Source: Desulfuromonadales bacterium
Lineage (GTDB): Bacteria; Desulfobacterota; JAENJC01
Assembly: GCA_919902985.1 (NCBI GenBank)
Contig: CAKKSC010000004.1
Span: 1-64,000, forward strand
Length of the DNA: 64,000 nucleotides
Direction: 5' to 3'
The notes below the pieces were generated by a model. That model searched no databases. It saw nothing but the letters and a program-made list of their open reading frames with translations, and was not told where the DNA came from. Below are positions 43,800-54,029 of this stretch, piece by piece. The first letter of the stretch is position 1. Each line of letters opens with the position of its first letter. Made by a program: the position numbers and the translations under genes.

Positions 43800-46433
43800 T
43801 TACTTCCCATGGCACTTCTTATACTTCTTCCCGCTTCCACAGGGGCATGGATCGTTCCTCCCGACCTTTTCCCCTTCGTTATGGACAGTCGTGGGCCTAG
43901 CTTCCTGGGCGTCCCCTCGGCTCATGATAAACTTCTGGGGCCTTCTCATTTCTACTATCTCAGGGACCTCTTCTTCCCTTGCCAACTGGACCCTGAAGAG
44001 CTTTTCAACAACGTCCTCCTTGACACGGAAGACCATGTCCATAAACATGTCATAACCCTCCCTCTTGTACTCAATAAGGGGGTCTTTCTGGCCGTATCCC
44101 CTGAGGCCGATGCCTTCCTTCAGGTGGTCCATTGACAAGAGGTGGTCTTTCCAGTGTCCGTCTATGGATTGAAGCATCAGGAATTTCTCCATCTGCCTCA
44201 TTATCTCGCTGCCAAGTTCATCTTCTTTCTTTTTGTAGGCATTAAGGGCTGCATTAAGGATGTCCTCTCTGGCGATATCCTTTGTTATACCCTCTCTGCT
44301 CCCGCCGGATGGGTCATAATGTATGGAAAACTGCTTGAATAAGGAATCCCTGAGGCCTTCCCATTCCCATTCTTCGGAATATCCCTTCTCTTCGGTGTGA
44401 ATATCGACAATCCCATCCACCAATTCCTCTATCATCTCCCGGATATCTTCTTTTAAGGCCTCTCCTGACAAGACCTTTTTCCTCTGTTCGTAAATCACCT
44501 TCCTCTGCTGATTCATGACATCGTCATATTCGAGGACGTGTTTTCTTATATCGAAGTTATGGGCCTCCACCCTCTTCTGGGCCGTTTCTATGGCCCTCGT
44601 AACAAGGGCATGCTCTATAGGCTCATCCTCTTCCATCCCGAGGCGGTCCATGATGCCTGATATCCTCTCGGAACCGAATATGCGCAGCAGGTCGTCTTCC
44701 AGCGCCATGTAAAACTTTGAAGAACCTGGGTCTCCCTGCCTCCCCGCCCTGCCCCTCAGCTGGTTGTCTATCCTTCTCGATTCATGTCTTTCAGTGCCAA
44801 GGATATGCAACCCTCCGGCATCCACAACCTGCACCCTCTCAGTGGAACATGCCTCCTCGAACTCAGTGAGGGCCTTTTTGTATTCTTCAGTATTAGGGTC
44901 CTTTCCTGCCTTGGCGACTGTAAGGAATTCAGGGTTTCCACCAAGGACAATGTCCGTTCCACGACCTGCCATATTAGTTGCAATGGTGACCGCCCCGAAA
45001 CGGCCCGCCTGGGCCACTATCTCCGCCTCTTTCTCGTGGTGCTTGGCATTCAGGACATGGTGCCTTACCCCCTCCCTCTTAAGGAGAGAACTGATTATTT
45101 CAGAGTTTTCAATGGATATGGTGCCAACAAGGACAGGCTGGCCCTTTTCATGGAGGAGCTTTATCTCATTTACTACCGCCCTGAACTTTTCCTTCTCTGT
45201 CTTGTAAATAACATCAGAGTAATCCTTCCTTATCGTAGGCCTGTTTGGTGGTATGACCATCACATCAAGCTTATATATCTTTTGGAACTCCTCTGCCTCT
45301 GTCTCCGCAGTACCGGTCATGCCGGAGAGTTTTTCATACATCCTGAAATAGTTCTGAAATGTGATGGAGGCGAGGGTCTGGTTTTCATTCTCTATCTTTA
45401 CTCCCTCCTTAGCCTCCAGGGCCTGATGGAGACCGTCGCTATAGCGTCTTCCCGGCATCAGACGGCCGGTAAACTCGTCAACAATAAGTACCTCCCCATC
45501 CTTTACGACATAATCGACATCGACCTTGAATAAAGCATGTGCCTTTAGCCCCTGGTTTACATGGTGCAGGGTCTCGATGTTATGGGGATCGTACAGGTTA
45601 TCTACACCAAGCGCCTTTTCAACCTTTTCAACACCCTCTTCCGTTAGTACAACGCTTCGTGCCTTTTCGTCTATAGTGTAATCAGAATCCTTTTTCAGCC
45701 TCGGGATAACCTTGTCTATGGAATAATATTTATCCGTGGAATCTTCGGCAGACCCGGATATTATAAGAGGAGTCCTCGCCTCATCGACCAGGATGCTGTC
45801 CACCTCGTCAACTATAGCGTAATGAAGTTTCCTCTGGACATATTCGTCCAGGGAAAATTTCATATTGTCCCTAAGGTAATCAAATCCGAATTCGTTGTTT
45901 GTCCCGTAAGTAATGTCTGAACCATAGGCGACCTTCCTCTCGGCGTCAGTCAGGTGATGAAGTATGCAACCAACAGAGAGGCCGAGGAAACTGTACAACC
46001 TCCCCATCCACTCGGAGTCCCTTCTGGCCAGGTAGTCGTTTACTGTAACCACATGAACACCCTCACCCTTCAGGGCGTTAAGATATGCGGGGAGGGTTGC
46101 AACCAAAGTCTTTCCTTCACCTGTTCTCATCTCGGAGATATTCCCTTCATGCAGGACTATGCCGCCTATAAGCTGGACATCGAAGTGCCTCATCTTGAGA
46201 ACTCTCCAGGATGCCTCCCTCACAACAGCAAAGGCCTCTGGGAGTATAGAATCAATAGGTTCTCCTCCTGAAAGCCGCTCCTTGAACTCTATAGTTTTAC
46301 CCTGTAACTCCGAATCAGACAGGCTCTTTACAGAACTATCCAGATCATTGATCTTCTGCACTATAGGCTGTATCCTCTTGAGCTCCCGCTCATTCTTTGT
46401 GCCAAATATCTTCTTAAGTAATGGAACTATCAT
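43800..46433 (-). CDS. secA: Preprotein translocase ATPase SecA
   Basis: The protein has 877 aa. Walker [49 protein letters not shown] and [16 protein letters not shown] are all present. The C-terminal zinc-binding SEC-C motif is [15 protein letters not shown]. It drives Sec-dependent export of the many signal-peptide proteins in this window. Confidence 0.98.
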   Translation of the reverse strand: MIVPLLKKIFGTKNERELKRIQPIVQKINDLDSSVKSLSDSELQGKTIEFKERLSGGEPIDSILPEAFAVVREASWRVLKMRHFDVQLIGGIVLHEGNISEMRTGEGKTLVATLPAYLNALKGEGVHVVTVNDYLARRDSEWMGRLYSFLGLSVGCILHHLTDAERKVAYGSDITYGTNNEFGFDYLRDNMKFSLDEYVQRKLHYAIVDEVDSILVDEARTPLIISGSAEDSTDKYYSIDKVIPRLKKDSDYTIDEKARSVVLTEEGVEKVEKALGVDNLYDPHNIETLHHVNQGLKAHALFKVDVDYVVKDGEVLIVDEFTGRLMPGRRYSDGLHQALEAKEGVKIENENQTLASITFQNYFRMYEKLSGMTGTAETEAEEFQKIYKLDVMVIPPNRPTIRKDYSDVIYKTEKEKFRAVVNEIKLLHEKGQPVLVGTISIENSEIISSLLKREGVRHHVLNAKHHEKEAEIVAQAGRFGAVTIATNMAGRGTDIVLGGNPEFLTVAKAGKDPNTEEYKKALTEFEEACSTERVQVVDAGGLHILGTERHESRRIDNQLRGRAGRQGDPGSSKFYMALEDDLLRIFGSERISGIMDRLGMEEDEPIEHALVTRAIETAQKRVEAHNFDIRKHVLEYDDVMNQQRKVIYEQRKKVLSGEALKEDIREMIEELVDGIVDIHTEEKGYSEEWEWEGLRDSLFKQFSIHYDPSGGSREGITKDIAREDILNAALNAYKKKEDELGSEIMRQMEKFLMLQSIDGHWKDHLLSMDHLKEGIGLRGYGQKDPLIEYKREGYDMFMDMVFRVKEDVVEKLFRVQLAREEEVPEIVEMRRPQKFIMSRGDAQEARPTTVHNEGEKVGRNDPCPCGSGKKYKKCHGK

Positions 46434-46518
46434 TTAACCTCCAAACATCCGTAAATGCGGGCTATTTTAAGCAGAAACTCATGAAAAAAGCAAGGGGTAA
46501 GTAAGCTGAATATAAAAA

Positions 46519-46542
46519 GGCCCTGCTTTGTCAAGCAAGGCC
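46519..46542 (-). terminator. Rho-independent terminator of the M23 peptidase gene
   Basis: On the minus strand GGCCTTGCTTGACAAAGCAGGGCC forms a stem with one mismatch and is followed by TTTTTATA. It lies 34 nt beyond the peptidase stop and before secA. Confidence 0.85.
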
Positions 46543-46575
46543 AATTAACTGCAACGTGAGTGATTGTTTATACGA

Positions 46576-47478
46576 CTAATTTAAATAGTTCCTGGGATTT
46601 ACCTTGGAGCCGGCCACCTTGACAAGATAATGCAGGTGAGGACCTGTGCTCCTGCCAGTGCTGCCTACTCTTCCTATCTCCTGACCTCGTTCAACCCTCT
46701 GCCCTTCCTTTACACTGATATGCGACATGTGACCATAACCCGTCTCATAGCCATAACCATGGCTTATTGTAACTGTGTTCCCTGTGTCACCGTAATGGCC
46801 TGCTAATGTTACCACTCCATCAGCAGTTGCCATAACTGGGGCGCCTGATGGCGCGGAGATATCCAAGCCATCATGAAACTCATAATTGCTGCCAAAGGGA
46901 GATTCACGATAGCCAAACCCGGAGGATACGTATCCATTAGCAGGCCAGATAGAAGGGGTCGCTACAAGTATTGATTCCTGGTCCTGAAGGGAAGCATGCA
47001 GTTCGTGCAGACTCTTTTCCTGGAACTTTATCTCAAAGTCCATTCTGTCAAGCCTGCTCACCATCTCGGCAAGAGACGCCTCGTTCTTAAACGATAACTG
47101 TACTGGTTCAGGTCCCCCCTGCCCTCCAAGGGACAATCTCCTGCTTTTTACTTCCGGTTCCTCATTATTAGTGTTAGTCAATACCCTTATCTTTGTATCA
47201 AGGCTCCTTAAGCGGGCCAACTCCGCCTCCATGTCGTTTATCTTATCAGCAAACGTCTGAAGTTGGACATTCTGTATCTTTGTCTTTTCTTTAAGGCCGA
47301 CGAGGTCTATCTCCTGCTTCTTTACATTAACATAATCAAAGAATATGACAGCGGATGCAAGTAGAATTATCATTGCAGATATGGCAAGAGACTTTATAAG
47401 GAACCCCGATAGCGTCAGTTTTTTTACCCCCGCCGGGTGAGAGGGAAGGAAAAGGATTGTGAAGAATCTATTTTTCAT
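46576..47478 (-). CDS. M23-family metallopeptidase with coiled-coil region
   Basis: The protein has 300 aa. A basic N-terminus with a membrane helix (AISAMIILLASAVIFFDY) precedes a coiled coil (about 55-170). The C-terminal LytM domain has the zinc ligands in HDGLD, and HLHY near the end (GRSTGPHLHYLVKV). Such DipM/EnvC/MepM-like proteins cut or regulate cutting of peptidoglycan cross-bridges. It lies 113 nt downstream of the riboswitch-controlled HTH gene and may share its transcript. Confidence 0.92.
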   Translation of the reverse strand: MKNRFFTILFLPSHPAGVKKLTLSGFLIKSLAISAMIILLASAVIFFDYVNVKKQEIDLVGLKEKTKIQNVQLQTFADKINDMEAELARLRSLDTKIRVLTNTNNEEPEVKSRRLSLGGQGGPEPVQLSFKNEASLAEMVSRLDRMDFEIKFQEKSLHELHASLQDQESILVATPSIWPANGYVSSGFGYRESPFGSNYEFHDGLDISAPSGAPVMATADGVVTLAGHYGDTGNTVTISHGYGYETGYGHMSHISVKEGQRVERGQEIGRVGSTGRSTGPHLHYLVKVAGSKVNPRNYLN

Positions 47479-47591
47479 TAATATGCACCCTCATGATTAT
47501 TCTTCAACTGCTATAACCAAGATTTTTATAAAAATATCATACAAGTACGCTTTATGTCAAGTTGTTTCAATTCCTGTCTGTACCCAAGAGC

Positions 47592-47903
47592 CTATCGATC
47601 CACTTCAACATCTTCACGTGGTTCGAGAGCTGATTTCGCACAAGGACGGTGATTGAGCCCCTCCATGAAATATCCTAAATAGCAGATGGATACCTCGTCG
47701 GGATCAAGTTTCAGACAGATTGCATACTGCTCAAGGTACCCCTTCAAGTAAGAAATCGCTGGCAGATAGCTGTATTTGTCACCTTCTATATATTCAAGAT
47801 AACGTTTAGATATTCTCGTTATCTCTGCTATTTCTGTAAGCTCTATCCCTTCTGAATTTCTAATCCTTCTAAGCTCCTCCCCATTATAGCGTAACTGCCT
47901 CAT
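47592..47903 (-). CDS. Small RodZ-like helix-turn-helix protein
   Basis: The protein has 103 aa. GEELRRIRNSEGIELTEIAE with ISKRYLEYIEGDKYSYLPA is an HTH_25 domain as in RodZ N-termini, and YLKGYLEQYAICLKLDPDEV completes it. The membrane and periplasmic parts of RodZ are missing. It may bind MreB-like partners or DNA. Its leader carries a GEMM riboswitch and terminator, so its expression depends on a cyclic dinucleotide. Confidence 0.8.
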   Translation of the reverse strand: MRQLRYNGEELRRIRNSEGIELTEIAEITRISKRYLEYIEGDKYSYLPAISYLKGYLEQYAICLKLDPDEVSICYLGYFMEGLNHRPCAKSALEPREDVEVDR

Positions 47904-47928
47904 GCTATATTCCCCTAAAAAATAAAAA

Positions 47929-47960
47929 AGCCGCCGAAGGTTTTTATTCCTTTGGCGGCT
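47929..47960 (-). terminator. Rho-independent terminator in the HTH gene leader
   Basis: On the minus strand AGCCGCCAAAGG-aataaaaa-CCTTCGGCGGCT forms a 12-bp stem with one G-T pair, followed by TTTTTTATTTTTT. It lies between the riboswitch and the HTH start. Its left stem overlaps the 3' end of the riboswitch, which fits ligand-controlled termination. Confidence 0.9.
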
Positions 47961-48035
47961 CGACTGGCATGTCCTTTAGGGATTTAGCCTCGGTACTCTG
48001 CGTCACCCGGTTTCTCGGGTTTTGCTCTGGACAAA
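47957..48035 (-). ncRNA. GEMM-I cyclic-dinucleotide riboswitch
   Basis: On the minus strand the core reads CAGAGCAAAACCCGAGAAA, then CCGGGTGACGCAGAG, TACCGAGGCTAAATCC, a small loop, and GGACATGCCAGTCGAGCC. This matches the GEMM architecture: GCAAA-CC, a stem capped by a GAAA tetraloop, GACGCA, GGCYTAA, and a second hairpin closing with GCCAG. The A-47-type residue (GACGCA) is present. A G precedes CAAA, which favours c-di-GMP over cGAMP, but this cannot be decided by eye. Confidence 0.8.
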
Positions 48036-48208
48036 GGATCGGCTGACCGATCTTTAATTTATAGTCTTTTGTGTCTATAATTTACCAAATAAAAAAAATC
48101 GTGTCAAAAACTTTTTTCAGGTTGTCCTGTTAAATTCCTTGATTTAATCCCACAACCACAATATATAGTCAATACAAAATAAATAACTACAATACACAGG
48201 GTAAGCAG

Positions 48209-49762
48209 CTATTCCCATTCTATGGTACTTGGAGGCTTGGAAGAGATGTCGTAGACAACCCTGTTAACACCCTTAACTTCATTGATTATACGGCTTGATA
48301 TCTCAGCCAACAGGTCATAAGGGAGCCTTACCCAGTCGGCCGTCATCCCATCCAGAGACTCTACAGCCCGGAGCGCGATGACGTTCTCGTATGTCCTTTC
48401 ATCTCCCATCACTCCTACCGTCTTCACTGGAAGGAGCACTGCAAATGACTGCCATATCTTGGTATAAAGACCGACCTTTTTTATCTCATCCAGTATTATT
48501 ACATCTGCGTTCCTCAGTATCTCAAGCCTTTTCTTTGTCACCTGTCCGAGGACCCTTATTGCAAGGCCTGGACCTGGGAAAGGCTGCCTGTCAATCACCT
48601 CATCCGGCATACCAAGCTCCCTTCCGAGGGCCCTTACCTCGTCCTTAAAAAGTTCTCTCATGGGTTCTACAAGCTTGAGGCTCATCTTGTCAAGGAGGCC
48701 TCCTACATTGTGGTGGCTTTTTATAGTTGCTGAAGGCCCCTTGAATGAGACGCTCTCTATCACATCAGGATAAAGCGTCCCCTGGGCGAGAAAGCCTATA
48801 TCTTTCAGTTTTAAAGCCTCTTCCTCAAACAGATAGATGAACTCGTTGCCTATGATCTTCCTCTTTTTTTCAGGGTCTTCCACTCCGTTAAGCCTGTTTA
48901 AGAACCTGTCTGATGCATCAATAGCAACAAGGTTTATATGGAAGTATTTCCTGAATACCTCCTCAACCTTCCTGGCCTCTCCGGCCCGGAGAAGGCCGTT
49001 ATCAACAAATATACATGTAAGCTGATCTCCTATCGCCTTATGGATAAGGACCGCTGTTACGGCAGAGTCTACTCCACCGCTAAGTCCGCAGATAACACCT
49101 CTTCTCCCAACCCTTTCCCTGATCTCTTTAACCTGGCTATCTATGAAAGAACCCATAGTCCAGGCAGGTTTGCACTCACATATCTCAAAGAGGAAGTTCC
49201 AAAGGATTTCTTTGCCTCTGGGTGTGTGCACAACCTCTGGATGGAACTGTACACCATAAAAACGTCTCTTTGCATCCTTCATGGCCGCAACCGGAGAGTT
49301 GTCAGTATGAGCTATAGGACTGAAACCGTCAGGGAATTTTTCAATCCTGTCTCCATGGCTCATCCAGACTACCTCTGAACCGGAAAGCCCTTTGAAGAGG
49401 TCGCTATTATCATCAAGAGTCACATCCGCCCTGCCATATTCCCTTCTATGGGCCTTTGCAACAACTCCGCCAAGGAGGTGGGTCATAAGCTGCATCCCGT
49501 AGCATACCCCAAGGACAGGAAGACCAAGGGCAAACAAACCTTTATCTACAACAGGCGCATCCTTGTCATAAACGCTCGAAGGCCCGCCGGACAGGATTAT
49601 CCCTTTTCCCCCAAACCCCTTTATCTTCTCAAGCCCGATATTGTACGGGTGTATCTCGCAGTACACCTTCTGTTCCCTGACCCTCCTCGCTATAAGCTGG
49701 GTGTACTGGGAGCCAAAATCAAGTATTAATATCTTCTGAGAATGAATATTTTCGGGCATCAT
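48209..49762 (-). CDS. guaA: GMP synthase (glutamine-hydrolysing)
   Basis: The protein has 517 aa. The class I amidotransferase part has the catalytic Cys in GVCYGMQLM and [10 protein letters not shown]. The ATP pyrophosphatase part has the P-loop [14 protein letters not shown]. The C-terminal dimerisation domain ends in PPSTIEWE. It is downstream of the TlpA gene on the same strand. Confidence 0.97.
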   Translation of the reverse strand: MMPENIHSQKILILDFGSQYTQLIARRVREQKVYCEIHPYNIGLEKIKGFGGKGIILSGGPSSVYDKDAPVVDKGLFALGLPVLGVCYGMQLMTHLLGGVVAKAHRREYGRADVTLDDNSDLFKGLSGSEVVWMSHGDRIEKFPDGFSPIAHTDNSPVAAMKDAKRRFYGVQFHPEVVHTPRGKEILWNFLFEICECKPAWTMGSFIDSQVKEIRERVGRRGVICGLSGGVDSAVTAVLIHKAIGDQLTCIFVDNGLLRAGEARKVEEVFRKYFHINLVAIDASDRFLNRLNGVEDPEKKRKIIGNEFIYLFEEEALKLKDIGFLAQGTLYPDVIESVSFKGPSATIKSHHNVGGLLDKMSLKLVEPMRELFKDEVRALGRELGMPDEVIDRQPFPGPGLAIRVLGQVTKKRLEILRNADVIILDEIKKVGLYTKIWQSFAVLLPVKTVGVMGDERTYENVIALRAVESLDGMTADWVRLPYDLLAEISSRIINEVKGVNRVVYDISSKPPSTIEWE

Positions 49763-49783
49763 CTATACCTTGAACATTAGTGA

Positions 49784-50329
49784 TTACAACAGCGGTTTTA
49801 CTATATTCTCTATAGATTCTTTATTGAGGTCTCCGAATATCCGTTCCCTGATTATACCTTTCCTGTCTATTAAGAAGGTGGTCGGGACGCCATACACCTG
49901 GTAAAGGTTTGTTACCTCCTTGTCCTCATCAATAAGGTTCGGGAATGTCAACCCCAGCTCTCTAACAAACTGACCGGTCTTTTCAGGCGGGTCTTCCACG
50001 TTTACGGCAATTACTACAAACCCGTCAGCCATCATATTACGAAAGCTGGATTGAAGTTTTGGCATTTCTATTTTGCAGGATTCACACCGGGTCGCCCAAA
50101 ATCTGAGTAGTACAACTTTACCCTTCCATTGGTCAAGAGAGTAGCTGTTGCCGTTAAAATCTTTTAGTGTAAATCCCGGCGAAGGCTTCCCTAACTGCTC
50201 TTCCTGGTCGGTTCGTTTTTTATTTTCACAGGCGTTAAGAAATAGGAGTGAGAGGATGAGGGGTAACTGTAAAATCAGGGACCGTCTAAGGTTTTTCTTC
50301 TCAGTATCCTTCATATCATGACAAATCAT
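49784..50329 (-). CDS. TlpA/ResA-like thioredoxin lipoprotein
   Basis: The protein has 181 aa. A lipoprotein signal ends LLFLNAC, and the thioredoxin fold has LLRFWATRCESCKIEMPKL (active site CESC) and GVPTTFLIDRKG. It overlaps the LivK-like gene by 4 nt, so it belongs to the end of the long NosZ-linked gene series. It may serve cytochrome or CuA-site thiol reduction there. Confidence 0.9.
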   Translation of the reverse strand: MICHDMKDTEKKNLRRSLILQLPLILSLLFLNACENKKRTDQEEQLGKPSPGFTLKDFNGNSYSLDQWKGKVVLLRFWATRCESCKIEMPKLQSSFRNMMADGFVVIAVNVEDPPEKTGQFVRELGLTFPNLIDEDKEVTNLYQVYGVPTTFLIDRKGIIRERIFGDLNKESIENIVKPLL

Positions 50330-51489
50330 TTTACCAGACGTAATTCAGGAGATGTCTCTCCCTTTTCCACGAGAATGATAAACGGGGTTCTGATGGTCTG
50401 GGCATCTTCACTCATAGAGATTTCGCCGGAAACACCTCGAAATCCTTTTATTTCAGTAAGCGCAGTCCTGACCTTTGAAGGTTCTGTACTCCCGGCTTTC
50501 TTTATGGCCTCTGCAATTAGCATAAAGGAGTCATAACTCGCGGCAACCACAGGTGAAGGGTCCTTCCCCTTAGCATTCCTGTAAGACTCAATAAACTTCA
50601 CGGTTACGGGGTCGTCAGAGAGGGTAGTGAAGCTCGTGTAGAGGACAGAGCCAATGGTGGCCTCCCCGCCTGCCTTCAAAAACTCGGCAGCATTCAGGTT
50701 CTCACTGCCCACGAATGGCGCTTTTATACCCTGTCTTCGCAACTCCTTCAATACTTCTATCGCCCCCTTACTGTTTCCGGTAAATACGACGGCATCAATA
50801 TTTGCACCTGATTCCTTTTTTAACTTGGCAATCGCCTCTTTAGTACTAAGATCAAAATGGACATAGGCCTGGGAAACCACCTCTCCCTTGTGTTTCTGTA
50901 TCGCCCTCATGTAAAGGCTTACCGCATTCATGGTAGATTCCTCATCCCGCATGGATGTTATAATTGCATACCTCTTGTATTTGAGCTTTTCAATACAGTA
51001 TTTTATTGTTTCATCTGTAGCAATCTCTTCTGGAAGGGCGTTTCTAAATATATAAGGCCCGCTCTTTTCTATATGCCGCCTGCTTCCAGCAGACATAAAA
51101 ATAGTCCCTGACTCGTTCGCCATCGAAACCGGCGCAAAAGATGACAACCCGTCAGGGGAGGCAATAATCGCCACAACCTTGTCATCAATGAGCTTGCCTG
51201 CCGCCTGCATCGTCTCACGCATGACACCTTTGTTATCTACAAATGAGGTCTCAACTTTTTTACCCTGTATCCCCCCCGCCTTGTTGAATTCCCTTGCAGC
51301 CATCGCCACACCTTCAAATACATATTTGCCGAATTCAGCTGAACCTTCGCCAGTTTTCGGCCCGAGAATGCCAATCTTGAGCTTTCTGGAAGGCTCCGCT
51401 GCCGTTTCCGCTGCTGCCTTCTCTATATTTGAGGTAAAGACAATCAGCAGGAAACATGCAATTTGAATTATTAGTGACACCTTTCTCAC
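50326..51489 (-). CDS. LivK-like periplasmic substrate-binding protein
   Basis: The protein has 387 aa, with a Sec signal (QIACFLLIVFTSNIEKAAA) and a type I periplasmic binding fold (KIGILGPKTGEGSAEFGKYV, then GVAMAAREFNKAGGIQGKKV). It is overlapped by 4 nt on both sides (DUF4340 gene and TlpA gene). No permease genes adjoin it. It may act as a sensor or binder rather than an amino-acid importer. Confidence 0.88.
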   Translation of the reverse strand: MRKVSLIIQIACFLLIVFTSNIEKAAAETAAEPSRKLKIGILGPKTGEGSAEFGKYVFEGVAMAAREFNKAGGIQGKKVETSFVDNKGVMRETMQAAGKLIDDKVVAIIASPDGLSSFAPVSMANESGTIFMSAGSRRHIEKSGPYIFRNALPEEIATDETIKYCIEKLKYKRYAIITSMRDEESTMNAVSLYMRAIQKHKGEVVSQAYVHFDLSTKEAIAKLKKESGANIDAVVFTGNSKGAIEVLKELRRQGIKAPFVGSENLNAAEFLKAGGEATIGSVLYTSFTTLSDDPVTVKFIESYRNAKGKDPSPVVAASYDSFMLIAEAIKKAGSTEPSKVRTALTEIKGFRGVSGEISMSEDAQTIRTPFIILVEKGETSPELRLVK

Positions 51490-52439
51490 TTCTCTTTTAC
51501 CTCTAAATCAGTCGCTTCATCAGGAACACCATCCAGGAACTCCTCTTCAAGGAGGAAAACATTCCTGTCTCCTCCCCTTTTTGCAAAAAAACCCCTGAGC
51601 TTCTTGTCCTTTTCACCGATTAACAGTGTCTCGAGGAGGTTCTTATTGTCAATGAATTTTATCTTCAGTCTTGGGTTATCGAGGCCATATGTACTAAGGC
51701 TTTGCGGGTTCTCATCTATGAACGCCTTGACCTTCGACTTTTTTATGCCGTACAGGGTATCAAGTATCTTGGTCAGATCACTTTTACCTTTCAGGACTCC
51801 TTCCACATCCCATATATTCTCCTGCGGATGGAGTATGGTTATGGCCTGTTTGCCGTTCCAGAGTATATCAACCTCTTTAACCATCTTAGGGTCCGTCGCT
51901 ACTACAGTCTTGTCCCTGAGGTCGTAAGGCATCTTGTCAATTTCCGACCTCACATCAGCATGGACACGCAATATCCTCTTGTCCCCGCTTAATGTGGCAA
52001 ATGCAACGTTCTGTGTAGGCCCTCTGTCACCCAATGACAAGGAGGTCGACATCCCTAATGAGGTCTTCAGGGAAATGGTTATATATGGCGGCTCCAAACC
52101 CATTTCTTTCAATTTATCTACAGGAGTTTCTGTAAACAACACACCGTCAATCTTTGCCTTTACTGTGTTATTCAGCATATCGCTGACGGCAACCTGGTCG
52201 GCATAAGCCATAACCGGCTTTTCAATCACCCAGCCTGCGGTCCCCTTCTTTGCCGAAATTACGGAATCACTCTTAGATATCTCAATACTTATCACATCTG
52301 CAGGTTCAAAGGCAAATATCCGGCGCTGTTCTTCCTCTGCAATCTCTTTATCAGTCACCTTCTCATCAAAGAAGTAGAAAATGCCGCTGAGTACTGAAAG
52401 GATTATGAGCCAGAATATGGTCTTCTTGAAAAATCTCAC
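51486..52439 (-). CDS. DUF4340-domain membrane-anchored protein
   Basis: The protein has 317 aa with an N-terminal membrane helix (IFWLIILSVLSGIFYFF) and repeats of the DUF4340 kind (WVIEKPVMAYADQVAVSDML, LKEMGLEPPYITISLKTSLG). Such proteins accompany GldG-like ABC auxiliary proteins. The start overlaps the GldG-like gene by 1 nt. Confidence 0.88.
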   Translation of the reverse strand: MRFFKKTIFWLIILSVLSGIFYFFDEKVTDKEIAEEEQRRIFAFEPADVISIEISKSDSVISAKKGTAGWVIEKPVMAYADQVAVSDMLNNTVKAKIDGVLFTETPVDKLKEMGLEPPYITISLKTSLGMSTSLSLGDRGPTQNVAFATLSGDKRILRVHADVRSEIDKMPYDLRDKTVVATDPKMVKEVDILWNGKQAITILHPQENIWDVEGVLKGKSDLTKILDTLYGIKKSKVKAFIDENPQSLSTYGLDNPRLKIKFIDNKNLLETLLIGEKDKKLRGFFAKRGGDRNVFLLEEEFLDGVPDEATDLEVKEK

Positions 52440-53992
52440 TATTTGATCCTGCGGCGTGTAAGAACAGCAACGCCAATAACAAGGATTATGGAAGGAACAA
52501 CGACTACAGGAATCCAGAAGATAAATCTCCCCTGAGAGGCCGTCAAAATGAGTGGGGTCAGGTTGGAATCCTTCTTTCTCACAGAGATAAGCTCTGCCTC
52601 CTCTGTAAGCCAGTTTACCATATTAAGAAAAAAGTCCTTGTTGCCTGCAAGATTAACATGGGTAGTATTTACGAACGAGGAATTCCCAACAACAACAAAC
52701 TTTGCATAGACCTTCTTTCCAGAAGCATCATCTCCGCCTTCAACCTTTTTGCTGACATCGCTTATAGCTACTGCGGCGATGGAGAGAGGGCCTTTCTTCT
52801 CGACCCTTTCATCATACTCGGCCTTTCCTTCCTCAAGCGCCTTCCTGTCCGTTTCCCCCCAACTTGCCTCTGACGTTAAAGCAAGGGGGAAAAAACCTTT
52901 TGATGGGTCCCTGTCCACCTCTACAGACCTTGCCAGGGGAAAGAAGGTCATTACATTAAATTCTTCTGTGATAGGGTGCTGCTTCTCGTACTGGGTAACA
53001 ACCGGGACAAGATAGTTTGCACCATAGACCTGCGATAATTTATCTATTATTATATCATTCCCAAGACGAAAACCATAACCCTGAAGGAATTCTGCCAATT
53101 TAGGCGTTGTCCCCGGGTCGAGCATAAAGAGGAGACTCCCCCCCCTGTTTATGTAACTGGTAAGTCTCTCAAGCTCGTCCGGCAGCGGGTCCTTCTTTGG
53201 ACCGCTCACAATAAGAAGCGCACAGTCGTCCGGCACTTCAACTGCGCCCGGCAGGAGCAATTCTTTGACCTGATAATTCTCCTTCTCAATAGACTCTTTT
53301 ATCGCCTTGTACCCTAAGTTCTGAAAGTCAGCTATATCATTTTCTCCATGACCTTTAAGAAAATATACACTTTTTATCTCATCCCTTGTTACCTTTACTA
53401 TTGCATTGATCAGCTTATCTTCCGATTCAAATCCAACCTCCTGCTGATTCGCTCCACTCCTGACAAGGGTTGTCCTATATGCGGTAACTCCGTATTTTGC
53501 TGCAGCCCCAGGCTGTTTATCAGGGTCTATGAACTGGTATGAAAACTTCGAGGATAACTGGGAAAACTCGGAAAGAAGGTCTTCCATCGCCTGTCTCGTC
53601 CTTTCATCGCTCCTGTAAAAGGCAACAGCCATGACATCTTTTTTCAGCGTCTTTACTATCTTCTTACTCTGAATAGAAAGGGTATAACGACCTGTCTTGG
53701 TCAGGTCCCACCTTACTTTGTATCTCGTAGTAAAGAATGAAACTACACCAATCATAGTAATAAAGATTATGATCATCACCGCTGTATTTGCACCATATTT
53801 AGCAGACCTGAGTGTTAATAATGTCCTGAGTTCAGGGAAGCTCACATAGAAATAGAAGAGGAGGATGAGCAACCCAATCCATAAGAGGGCAATTATATAG
53901 CTCTCCATTGCACCGCTTATAGCATATGTAATCCCTCCAGCGGCTACGGTTAAAAGACCTATAATCCCTATTATTGGCAGAAACCTTTTCAT
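52439..53992 (-). CDS. GldG-like ABC transporter auxiliary protein
   Basis: The protein has 517 aa. Two N-terminal membrane helices precede RYKVRWDLTKTGRYTLSIQS, which is the usual beginning of the family, and a C-terminal membrane helix (FWIPVVVVPSIILVIGVAVL). The body is periplasmic. It would work with the two ABC genes upstream (54030, 54817), as gldA/gldF/gldG do. Confidence 0.9.
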   Translation of the reverse strand: MKRFLPIIGIIGLLTVAAGGITYAISGAMESYIIALLWIGLLILLFYFYVSFPELRTLLTLRSAKYGANTAVMIIIFITMIGVVSFFTTRYKVRWDLTKTGRYTLSIQSKKIVKTLKKDVMAVAFYRSDERTRQAMEDLLSEFSQLSSKFSYQFIDPDKQPGAAAKYGVTAYRTTLVRSGANQQEVGFESEDKLINAIVKVTRDEIKSVYFLKGHGENDIADFQNLGYKAIKESIEKENYQVKELLLPGAVEVPDDCALLIVSGPKKDPLPDELERLTSYINRGGSLLFMLDPGTTPKLAEFLQGYGFRLGNDIIIDKLSQVYGANYLVPVVTQYEKQHPITEEFNVMTFFPLARSVEVDRDPSKGFFPLALTSEASWGETDRKALEEGKAEYDERVEKKGPLSIAAVAISDVSKKVEGGDDASGKKVYAKFVVVGNSSFVNTTHVNLAGNKDFFLNMVNWLTEEAELISVRKKDSNLTPLILTASQGRFIFWIPVVVVPSIILVIGVAVLTRRRIK

Positions 53993-54029
53993 TTAACAGT
54001 TTATCTCCTTAGAGTAAATCATGTAACCC

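Larger units (their letters stand above)
47904..48208. other. Intergenic region with riboswitch between guaA and the HTH gene
   Basis: The 305-nt gap contains the GEMM riboswitch (47957-48035), its terminator (47929-47960) and a short GATCGG/CCGATC hairpin at 48037-48052. The remaining AT-rich 150 nt toward guaA show no ORF. Confidence 0.7.
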
